From positions 1-64,000 of the forward strand of contig NZ_FTMO01000009.1 of the NCBI RefSeq assembly GCF_900156025.1: a stretch of DNA of 64,000 nucleotides, given 5' to 3'. Positions 28,836-39,230 of this stretch are shown piece by piece. Within the stretch, counting starts at the first letter, position 1; every line of letters begins with the position of its first letter. Source of the stretch: Allobosea sp. TND4EK4. Lineage in GTDB: Bacteria > Pseudomonadota > Alphaproteobacteria > Rhizobiales > Beijerinckiaceae. The position numbers were made by a program, and so were the translations under genes. The notes beneath the pieces are model-generated. The model made no database searches and was not told where the DNA came from. It saw nothing but the letters and a program-made list of their open reading frames with translations.

Positions 28836-29942
28836 TCAGCGCATGGCAGCGAGCGGGATCAGGCGCACGGGGCCGCGATCGGAGGTGTCGAGCGAGCCGC
28901 GCAGCACGGCGTCGCTCATCACGGTGTCGTCATGCAGGCTCGCCTCGCGGATTTTCATCGCGCCGCGCAGCTTGCGGGCCTGCGCCTCCATCCGGGAGAT
29001 GCCGACGCGCGCGTCGATCTCGCGGCGCTGGCTCTTGGTGAGCTCGCTTGCGGAGCGGAAATCGCGGAAGTCGCGCCGGCTATAGGGCCAGGATGATCCG
29101 CCCGTGAAGGTGCTGACCTTACCGTCCAGCACCACGCTGTCGCCGGGGCGCAGCGTGATGTCGCGCAGCAGGGAGACGCGCCGCTCGCCGGCCTGGACAA
29201 TGGCGGGACGGCAGGCCTTGTCGCCCGCGGCCTGATAGGCATAGGCGGTCGGCAGGGCGCGGTAGGTCTTGCCGTCCGAGGCGCGGGCGTCGTCGATGGT
29301 CTCCGCCCCCGCCGCGACAGTGAAGACCTTGACCGGCAGGCCCGGATTCATGGCCTGGCAGAGCGCCTCATGGGCCTTGAGGTCGGCCGAGGCGCGCAGA
29401 TATCCGATCGGCGCGTGATAGCCGTCGCAGAGGCGCACGCAGATGGTGCGGGCGCTGCGCCCGGTCGCGAACGCCGTCCGGTGGAGCTGCGCCGCGGTGG
29501 GCGCCTTGCCGCCGCCGGTGCGGGCGGCCGTCGCCGGCTTTTCCTTGCGCCGGAACGGGTTGAGATCGACCGGCGGATGCGCGATCAGCCCATTGGGACC
29601 GGTCTGGAAGAGGGGGATGCGCCAGCCCTGCCGCGCCGGGGCATAGGCGCTCGGCGGGGTGGAGGCGTAGGCCATGCGGGGCTGCGGCTGCTGGGCGGCG
29701 TAGCGCGCGGCCTCGGTCCGTAGAAAGGCGCGGATATCGGCGTCGTCCTCGGCCTGCACCATGGAGGCGGTGAGCACGACGCTTCCCATGCCGAGCGCGA
29801 GGCCGGTGAGGCCCATGGCGAGGATACGGCCGCGCCGCGATGATGCGGTTAAGGATGACAGGGGAGCCGTGACGCTGGCCGCGAGGCGGGTTTCTCCGCT
29901 ACGGGCTTTCGCCCGCACGGGGACTTCACGGACACGCAACAT
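28836..29942 (-). CDS. DUF2865 exported protein
   Basis: A 368-residue protein with an N-terminal membrane or signal segment (GLTGLALGMGSVVLTASMVQ, cleaved perhaps after QAE) and a DUF2865 domain in the middle: RTICVRLCDGYHAPIGYLRA, ADLKAHEALCQAMNPGLPVK and TYRALPTAYAYQAAGDKACR. The conserved cysteines probably form disulfides in the periplasm. The function of DUF2865 is not known. It stands alone between fbpA and a MAPEG gene. The first 40 residues are basic and may be an over-long start; no better start was found. Confidence 0.8.
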   Translation of the reverse strand: MLRVREVPVRAKARSGETRLAASVTAPLSSLTASSRRGRILAMGLTGLALGMGSVVLTASMVQAEDDADIRAFLRTEAARYAAQQPQPRMAYASTPPSAYAPARQGWRIPLFQTGPNGLIAHPPVDLNPFRRKEKPATAARTGGGKAPTAAQLHRTAFATGRSARTICVRLCDGYHAPIGYLRASADLKAHEALCQAMNPGLPVKVFTVAAGAETIDDARASDGKTYRALPTAYAYQAAGDKACRPAIVQAGERRVSLLRDITLRPGDSVVLDGKVSTFTGGSSWPYSRRDFRDFRSASELTKSQRREIDARVGISRMEAQARKLRGAMKIREASLHDDTVMSDAVLRGSLDTSDRGPVRLIPLAAMR

Positions 29943-30075
29943 CGCGTCACTCCAAACTACGCTTGTCCACCGTCCGCCGCAGGAAGGGTGTAGTTTACTT
30001 TCCGTTAAGGTTCAACGGGCCGTGCCGGGCCGTCGCGCGCGTTCTGCGGCGATGCTTAACGGCCCGAGCGGATGC

Positions 30076-30486
30076 TCAGACGACGGCGAGCACCACGCCG
30101 AACCACAGGCCCAGCAGCGCGACCATGCCGACGCCGTAGATCGCGCCGCGCAGCGGCAGCTTGTTCGGCCCGATATGGATCAGGGTGTGGACGATGCGGC
30201 TGGCGACATAGAGCCAGGCGAGCAGCGTCATCAGGTGGCTGGTCGCCTTGACCTCCATCGCCAGCATGATCAGCGCGAAGAAGATCACCGGCGACTCGAA
30301 CTGGTTCGAGAAGTTCGCCGAGGCGAGGCGGGCCGGGATGGGATAGGCCTCGGTCGAGACATTGACCTGTTCGGGCCTCACGGCCCGGGAGAGGAGGGCG
30401 TCGCGGCGGCGCTTGATCAGGATGAGGCCGACGATGAAGATCCAGAAGATCAGCGCGAGCGCCGGGTAGACGAGATTCACGGTCAT
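30076..30486 (-). CDS. MAPEG-family membrane protein
   Basis: A 136-residue protein with four membrane helices in the MAPEG pattern (YPALALIFWIFIVGLILIKR; ASANFSNQFESPVIFFALIM; AWLYVASRIVHTLIHIG; GMVALLGLWFGVVLAVV). The RxVHxxIH-type segment is the family hallmark. Eukaryotic members are glutathione-dependent, but bacterial ones are mostly uncharacterised. I chose the ATG at 30486, which gives the family N terminus. Confidence 0.85.
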   Translation of the reverse strand: MTVNLVYPALALIFWIFIVGLILIKRRRDALLSRAVRPEQVNVSTEAYPIPARLASANFSNQFESPVIFFALIMLAMEVKATSHLMTLLAWLYVASRIVHTLIHIGPNKLPLRGAIYGVGMVALLGLWFGVVLAVV

Positions 30487-30599
30487 GCGGGCTGCTCCGG
30501 CGCGATTTAGGCGGCAGTCTGGGAGGCTCGGGCCGGAAAGACAACCGGCGCATCGATCCGGCACGCCGCCCGTTCCCGAGATCGTGCGGAAACAAGCGG

Positions 30600-30698
30600 G
30601 TCATCCGAGGCGTAGGAAGCGAAGACCCGGGATCCATGCCGGAACGGGTCAGGCATGGATCCCGGATCGGCGCGGCTGGAGCCGCTGGCCCGGGATGA
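30600..30698. repeat. Palindromic repeat, family A, copy
   Basis: It starts with GTCATCCGAGGCGTAGGAAG, contains CCGGGATCCATGCCGGAAC facing CAGGCATGGATCCCGGATC, and ends with GCCCGGGATGAT. It lies between the MAPEG gene and guaB and closely matches the copy at 14505-14610. Confidence 0.8.
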
Positions 30699-30737
30699 TC
30701 CTGGGCTTTCGAGTTTGCCGGGTCGCGATCGAGAGCC

Positions 30738-32333
<1,596 letters not shown>

Positions 32334-32412
32334 CTAGCCCGCGGGCCCGATTCTTTTGCAGTGCGGCAACCCGGTCCGCGCAGGGCGCGCGAACCGGGCC
32401 GACAGGAGCTGG

Positions 32413-32757
32413 TCAGCGGGCCTGAGGGGGAGGCGGAGTCGGGCGCTGCGTCGAAGGCTGCGCCGCCTCCGGCGAGACCCAGAAGCAGCCCGATTCGAAG
32501 ATCTGGCGTCCGGCGGCGTTGGCCAGGGTCTGGCAGTCGCGCTGGTGCATGCAGGCGTCGTAGCGGATGCCGTCGGCCGCGCCGCCGGGGATGCTCCTGA
32601 ACTGGCAGCCGGCCCGCCAGTCGCCCGGTGCGGCCGCGGCGGGCGAGGCCGCTGCAAGGCCGTAGCCCAAGGCGATGGCGAAGCCGCCGGCCGCCAATGT
32701 CCGCGCCAGAAGGCGTTTGTCGAGGGCCGTCAAAAGGGATGGAGAGATGATGGGCAT
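32413..32757 (-). CDS. Small secreted cysteine-rich protein
   Basis: A 114-residue protein with a signal peptide (LAAGGFAIALGYGLAAASPA, cut near AAA-AP) and four cysteines in the mature part (GCQF, DACMHQRDC, SGCFW), enough for two disulfides. The tail is proline-rich. No family was recognised. I chose the ATG at 32757, because GGAGTG lies upstream; the longer frame would hide the signal peptide. It is probably a periplasmic protein of unknown role, transcribed alone. Confidence 0.6.
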   Translation of the reverse strand: MPIISPSLLTALDKRLLARTLAAGGFAIALGYGLAAASPAAAAPGDWRAGCQFRSIPGGAADGIRYDACMHQRDCQTLANAAGRQIFESGCFWVSPEAAQPSTQRPTPPPPQAR

Positions 32758-32994
32758 GGATTCACTCCGAAGTTTGACGGCGTTCGCCCCTCCGCCGGCC
32801 CGACCGATCGAGCCCTTCGGAGATAGGAAGGGTGATTGGCGGCGCCATCTGCGGCTGGTGCATGACGGCGTTGCCTTCGGCGCTTCGGCATAATCCTGGC
32901 GCATGGCCGGTTCGCGCTCCGGGCGGGCGGAAGGGGCCGATTTCGGCGGTTTTCTCCTCGTCAGGCCGCCATCGCTGGATTAATAGCCGTGCTT

Positions 32995-34479
32995 ATGATT
33001 TCGGCCGCGCCGATCGCGCTGCCGGGAAAGGTCGAGGCCGTGCAACGCTCCAAACTCCTGCCGCTGATCGTCGCCTGCGCACTGTTCATGGAGAACACCG
33101 ACTCGACCGTGATCGCGACCTCGCTGCCGATGATCGCGCAGTCGCTGGGCGAGGACCCGATCGCGCTGAAGCTGGCGCTCACCTCCTATCTGGTCAGCTT
33201 GGCGGTGTTCATTCCGATTTCCGGCTGGATGGCGGACAAGTTCGGGGCGCGGACGATCTTCCGCTCGGCGTTGTGCATCTTCATGCTCGGCTCGATCTGC
33301 TGCGCGATGTCGAACTCGCTGGGCGCCTTCGTGGGAGCGCGCTTCCTGCAGGGCATGGGCGGGGCGATGATGGTGCCGGTCGGCCGGCTCGTCATCCTGC
33401 GCAGCGTCTCGAAGGCGGAAATGGTGGGCGCGCTGGCCTATCTCACCGTGCCGGCGCTGGTCGGGCCGGTGGTGGGGCCGCCGCTCGGCGGCTTCATCAC
33501 AACCTATTTCGACTGGCGCTGGATCTTCTTCATCAACATCCCGATCGGGCTGGTCGGCATCGTGCTGTCGAGCCTGTTCTTCGAGGATATCCGCGAGGAG
33601 GATGTCGCGCCGCTCGATGTCAAGGGCTTCGTCCTGTCGGCCTTCGGCTTCGCCAGCCTGATGATGGGGCTGGCGACGGGCGGGCGGCACCTGGTGCCGC
33701 AGGCGGTGTCCTATGGCTGTGCGATGGCCGGCGTCGCGGCCCTGATCGCCTACTGGTTCCATGCCAGGCGGGTGCCGCACCCGGTGCTGAACCTCTCGCT
33801 CTTCCGCATCCCGACCTTCCGCATCGGCGTGATCGGCGGCTCGATCTTCCGGACCGGGATCGGCGCGATTCCGTTCCTGCTGCCGCTGATGCTGCAGCTC
33901 GGCTTCGGGCTCGACCCGCTGCAATCGGGCCTGATCACCTTCGCCTCGGCGGCCGGGGCGTTGATCATGAAGACGCTGGCGCGCACCATCCTGGCGCAAT
34001 ACGGCTTTCGCCGCGTACTGACGGTCAACGCGCTGCTGGGCTCCGCCTTCCTGGCGGCGTCGGGCCTGTTCACGCCCTCGACACCGCACGCGATCATGCT
34101 CTCCGTGCTGCTGATCGGCGGCTGCTTCCGCTCCTTGCAGTTCACCGGCATCAACGCGCTGAGCTATGCCGATGTCTCGAATCGCGACATGTCGGGCGCC
34201 ACCAGCCTGTCGAGCGTCGCGCAGCAGCTCTCGCTCAGCATGGGCGTCACCATCGGCGCCTTCGCGCTGGAGGCGGCCAACGCCTTCCATGGCGGGCGGG
34301 CGCTGGCGGCGGGGGATTTCTGGCCGGCCTTCGTCATCGTCGGGCTGATCTCGGCCTCCTCGGCGCTGTGGATGGCGCAACTCGCCCATGATGCCGGCAC
34401 GGAGGTTTCGGGCCACAGGCCGGTCAGCAAGCGCAAGGTCACCGCAGAGGCGATCGCGGACCAGAAGCCGCTGGAGTGA
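32995..34479 (+). CDS. DHA2-family MFS drug:H+ antiporter
   Basis: A 494-residue major facilitator protein with about 14 membrane helices, as in the EmrB/QacA (DHA2) group. Motif A is GWMADKFGARTIF and motif C is PALVGPVVGPPLGGFITTYF. DWRWIFFINIPIGLVG follows, the usual DHA2 sequence. ENTDSTVIATSLPMIA is the usual first-helix motif with the acidic residue. It probably exports drugs or other hydrophobic compounds; no adaptor (EmrA) gene is adjacent. I chose the ATG at 32995, two codons inside a GTG start. Confidence 0.9.
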   Translation: MISAAPIALPGKVEAVQRSKLLPLIVACALFMENTDSTVIATSLPMIAQSLGEDPIALKLALTSYLVSLAVFIPISGWMADKFGARTIFRSALCIFMLGSICCAMSNSLGAFVGARFLQGMGGAMMVPVGRLVILRSVSKAEMVGALAYLTVPALVGPVVGPPLGGFITTYFDWRWIFFINIPIGLVGIVLSSLFFEDIREEDVAPLDVKGFVLSAFGFASLMMGLATGGRHLVPQAVSYGCAMAGVAALIAYWFHARRVPHPVLNLSLFRIPTFRIGVIGGSIFRTGIGAIPFLLPLMLQLGFGLDPLQSGLITFASAAGALIMKTLARTILAQYGFRRVLTVNALLGSAFLAASGLFTPSTPHAIMLSVLLIGGCFRSLQFTGINALSYADVSNRDMSGATSLSSVAQQLSLSMGVTIGAFALEAANAFHGGRALAAGDFWPAFVIVGLISASSALWMAQLAHDAGTEVSGHRPVSKRKVTAEAIADQKPLE

Positions 34480-34503
34480 GCGGCTGGACCGGCCGACCCC
34501 TTT

Positions 34504-35457
34504 TCAGCCCGGCCAGAGCAGCCGGCCGAGCTCCTGCAGGGTTCCCGCTCTCGCGGGCCAGCCCGGGATCGCGATCTGGCGCATCGGGTCGCTGGCCCGG
34601 TGCAGGAAGACCAGTGTCAGCAGCCTTTGCCGCAGCGCGTCGTCGAGACGGCCGGGACCATAGCCGTAGCCGGCGAGGAGCGCGGCGAGCCGGCCAGGCT
34701 TGCCCTGCACCATGAAGGCGCTCGGGCCGAGCAGGTCGTACTCCCCCAGGCCCGCGAAGACGTCGCCGAAATCGAACAGCCCTGACAGGTGCCAGCCATC
34801 GGCGCGCTCCTCGAGCAAGAAGTTCTCGGGGATGTATTCGCCCGTCAGGATCACCGGCGCGACGTCGAGCGGGATGGTGGCGGGCACCGCCGCGAGCAGC
34901 GCATCGAGATCGGGGAGGTAGCGCTCCGGCAGGCCCCGTCTGATCTGGCGATCGCGGCAATGCGCCACCTGCCCGGCGACGAGATCGGGCCAGCGCGGCC
35001 CGAGCGCCGCGATCGGCCCGGGCGGGACGGCCTGGACCGCCGCGATGGTGGCGCCGATTTCGTGCAGGATCCGCTCCTTGTCGGTCTCGGGCAGGCCCGG
35101 CCAGAGATCGGAGCCGAGAGCGCCGCCGAGCCGCGACATGGCGAGCCAGGGCCAGCCGTCCCGCTCGCCCTCGCCCAGCAGCTCGGGAATAGGCAAGGGC
35201 AGCCTGCCGGCGAGCTGACGCAAGGTGGCGCGTTCGGCCAGGAACTGCCCGCGAAGCTGCGGCGGGAAGATCTTGAGGATCAGCGAGGGACCGAGGCCGA
35301 GGACAAGGTTGGTCCCGGTCCGGAAGATCGTGACCTGCCCGGTGGGCAGGTCCGCCTCGCGCGCGATGTCCAGGGCCGCCGCCAGCCATCCCGCAGGCTC
35401 GGCGCGCCACGCATCGAAGGCATCGAGATCCGCAAATTGCGGCAGGCCGAGCGTCAT
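34504..35457 (-). CDS. Aminoglycoside phosphotransferase-like kinase
   Basis: A 317-residue APH/choline-kinase-fold protein. The ATP-binding beta hairpin region (TIFRTGTNLVLGLGPSLILK) and the metal-binding LFDFGDVFAGLGEYDLLGP motif (DFG) are clear. The usual catalytic HGDxxxxN loop appears as LTGEYIPENFLLEE, so the catalytic Asp is replaced by Glu. Some APH subfamilies have this TGEY form. The substrate is unknown and resistance should not be assumed. It overlaps the rlmE stop by four bases and is therefore the second gene of that operon. Confidence 0.8.
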   Translation of the reverse strand: MTLGLPQFADLDAFDAWRAEPAGWLAAALDIAREADLPTGQVTIFRTGTNLVLGLGPSLILKIFPPQLRGQFLAERATLRQLAGRLPLPIPELLGEGERDGWPWLAMSRLGGALGSDLWPGLPETDKERILHEIGATIAAVQAVPPGPIAALGPRWPDLVAGQVAHCRDRQIRRGLPERYLPDLDALLAAVPATIPLDVAPVILTGEYIPENFLLEERADGWHLSGLFDFGDVFAGLGEYDLLGPSAFMVQGKPGRLAALLAGYGYGPGRLDDALRQRLLTLVFLHRASDPMRQIAIPGWPARAGTLQELGRLLWPG

Positions 35458-36185
35458 TCGCTCTCTGCGCCGGCAGGCTTTCGCCGATAGCCCGTGGCCA
35501 GCACGTAGAGCTCGGACGAATCGGCCCGGCTCGCGGCCGGCTTGACGTTGCGCACCGTGGTGAAGTCCTGCTTCAGCCCGGCGAGGAGCTCGGCGCTCTC
35601 GCCGCCCTGGAACAGCTTGGCGAGGAAGAAGCCGCCCGGTGCCAGCACGTCATGGGCGAACTCCAGCGCGGCCTCGGCGAGCCCGATGATCTTGAGGTGG
35701 TCGGTCTTCTTGTGGCCGGTGGTGTTGGCCGCCATGTCCGACATGACGCCGTCGGCCCGGCCGCCCAGCCGCTCGGTCAGCAGCGCGGGCGCCTCCTCGG
35801 CCATGAAATCCATCTCGATCAGCTCGACGCCGGGAATCGGATCGACCGGCAGCAGATCGATCCCGACGATGGCGCCCTTGCCCTTCTCCAGCCCGATCCG
35901 CGCGGCCGCGATCTGGCACCAGCCGCCGGGCGCGCAGCCGAGGTCGAACAGGCGCTGGCCCGGTTTCAGGAACTTGTAGCGGTCGTCCATCTCCTCGAGC
36001 TTGAAGGCGGCGCGGGAACGATATCCCTTCTCCTTCGCCCGCTTCACATAAGGGTCGTTGAGCTGGCGCTCCAGCCAGAGCTGCGAGGAGTGCTTGAGCT
36101 TGCCGGCCTTCTTGACCTTGACGCGCATGTCGCGCGCGCCGGCCCCGGTCTTGCCGCCGGCGCCTCCCGATCGTGCGTTGCTCAT
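35454..36185 (-). CDS. rlmE: 23S rRNA 2'-O-methyltransferase RlmE (FtsJ/RrmJ)
   Basis: A 243-residue methyltransferase that modifies U2552 of 23S rRNA late in ribosome assembly. The SAM site FDLGCAPGGWCQIAA is present. The catalytic K-D-K-E set can be seen in RSRAAFKLEE, GVMSDMAANTTGHKK, GGFFLAKLFQGGES and SSELYVLATGYRR. The N terminus has a Gly-rich, basic extension. I chose the ATG at 36185. It follows the ppx-like gene by 70 bases. Confidence 0.95.
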   Translation of the reverse strand: MSNARSGGAGGKTGAGARDMRVKVKKAGKLKHSSQLWLERQLNDPYVKRAKEKGYRSRAAFKLEEMDDRYKFLKPGQRLFDLGCAPGGWCQIAAARIGLEKGKGAIVGIDLLPVDPIPGVELIEMDFMAEEAPALLTERLGGRADGVMSDMAANTTGHKKTDHLKIIGLAEAALEFAHDVLAPGGFFLAKLFQGGESAELLAGLKQDFTTVRNVKPAASRADSSELYVLATGYRRKPAGAESE

Positions 36186-36255
36186 GGTTTCAAATCCAAA
36201 CTGTCCTGGCGCATTTTCTTTACGCGAACCGGTGTCCACTTCGCTCGAAAATGCC

Positions 36256-37371
36256 CTATCTGCGCCGCCACCAGGCGCGGTCCTCATGCATCATGCGCAG
36301 CAGGATGCCCTCGCGCAGGCCCCGATCGGCGATGCGCACGCGCTCGCTGGGGAAGGCGCGGCGGATCGCCTCGAAAATCGCGCAGCCCGCCAGCACCAGA
36401 TCGGCCCGGTCGCGGCCGATGCAGGCATTCGCCGCGCGTGCGGCATAGTCCATCTCGATCAGGCGGTCGATGACGCTGAGCACGTCGTCCTGCTGCATCC
36501 ACAGCCCGTCGACCTCGCGCCTGTCATAGCGCGGCAGTCCGAGATGGATGCCGGCGACGGTGGTGACGGTGCCGGAGGTGCCGAGCAGGTGGAAGCCGGC
36601 GGCGCCGGAGGCACGGGCCGCCTTCGCGGCGAAGGGCTCCAGCGCCTGGGCGCAATCGGCGACCATGCGCTCGAACAGCTCGCGGCCGACATCGACGCCG
36701 CCATAGCGTTCCGCCACGGTGACCACGCCGATCGGCAGCGAGGCCCATTCGCGGATGCGGGCGGCGGGGTCGCGCGCCTCGTTGCGCCCGCCCAGCCAGA
36801 TGATCTCGGTCGAGCCGCCGCCGATGTCGAAGACGATCGCGCTTTCGGCCTTCGGATCGACGAGAGCGGCGCAGCCGGAGACGGCGAGCGAGGCTTCCGT
36901 GCGCTGGTCGATGATCTCCAGCGCGAGTCCTGCCTCGGCCGAGACGCGGCGGACGAATTCGAGCCCGTTGGTGGCGGCGCGGCAGGCTTCGGTGGTGACG
37001 AGGCGGGCGCGGGTAACGCCCCGATTCGCCATCTTGCTGCGGCAGACCTTCAGCGCATCGACCGCCCGGTCCATCGCCGCATCGCCCAGCTTGCTGCTGG
37101 CTCCCAGGCCTTCGCCCAGGCGCACGATCCGCGAGAAGGCGTCGACGACACGAAAGCCATGCTGCGCCGGGCGCGCGATCAGCAGGCGGCAATTATTGGT
37201 GCCGAGGTCGAGCGCGGCATAGGTGGCCCCGTGCGGCCGGGCGCTTTGCGGCGCACCATGCTGGCGGTGAGCGGCCACAGCGGCAGCGGCGCCGGCCCGC
37301 CAGGGATCGACACTCGATTTTGGCGGCGCCGCATGTGCGGCGCCCGCTTGCTGCCGGTCTTCGACCGCCAC
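36256..37371 (-). CDS. Ppx/GppA-family exopolyphosphatase
   Basis: A 371-residue ASKHA-fold phosphatase of the Ppx/GppA family, which hydrolyses polyphosphate or pppGpp. The first phosphate loop is YAALDLGTNNCRLLIARP and the second is IVFDIGGGSTEIIWLGG. GTSGTVTTVAGIHLGLPRYD is also typical. It lies upstream of rlmE in the same orientation, a pairing often seen in alphaproteobacteria. The GTG start at 37371 leaves a 48-residue non-conserved N-terminal extension, so the true start may be further in. Confidence 0.88.
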   Translation of the reverse strand: MAVEDRQQAGAAHAAPPKSSVDPWRAGAAAAVAAHRQHGAPQSARPHGATYAALDLGTNNCRLLIARPAQHGFRVVDAFSRIVRLGEGLGASSKLGDAAMDRAVDALKVCRSKMANRGVTRARLVTTEACRAATNGLEFVRRVSAEAGLALEIIDQRTEASLAVSGCAALVDPKAESAIVFDIGGGSTEIIWLGGRNEARDPAARIREWASLPIGVVTVAERYGGVDVGRELFERMVADCAQALEPFAAKAARASGAAGFHLLGTSGTVTTVAGIHLGLPRYDRREVDGLWMQQDDVLSVIDRLIEMDYAARAANACIGRDRADLVLAGCAIFEAIRRAFPSERVRIADRGLREGILLRMMHEDRAWWRRR

Positions 37372-37588
37372 GATCCATTCCTTCGACCTGCCGGGCCTGG
37401 ACGCTCCGGCAGGGCCGCGCTCCAGCGCGGCTTCCGCTTCGCCAACGAGCTAACTACAGCGCAAGCCCCGTGCCAAGGGGAAGTGCAGCTCGGCGGGTTG
37501 TGGCCTTGCACGACACGGCGGGCCTCGGCAGTCTCCGCCGGCGCCGCAGAGCGCCGCAGAGAGCCGGAAGACAGGGCAGGAAACGACG

Positions 37589-39091
<1,503 letters not shown>

Positions 39092-39111
39092 AGACCGACC
39101 CTCTGCGCCTC

Positions 39112-39209
39112 CGTCATTGCGAGCATTGCGAAGCAATCCAGACGGGATTGGGCGGCAGGTTCACCTTGCCTCCCTGGATTGCCTCGTCGCTTCGCCCCTC
39201 GCGATGACG
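39112..39209. repeat. Palindromic repeat, family B, copy 2
   Basis: It starts with CGTCATTGCGAGCATTGCGA, carries AGCAATCCAGAC, and ends with the inverted parts CTGGATTGCCTCGTCGCTTC and CTCGCGATGACG. It shares the outer arms with 16723-16812 and separates glpK from the convergent GH2 gene. Confidence 0.8.
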
Positions 39210-39230
39210 GCGGTATGCGCCTGTCAGCCT

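Noticed and set aside
34504-35457. Antibiotic resistance gene call for the APH-like kinase
   Set aside because: Only the fold is supported. The catalytic loop is atypical and the gene is coupled to rlmE, so resistance should not be inferred.
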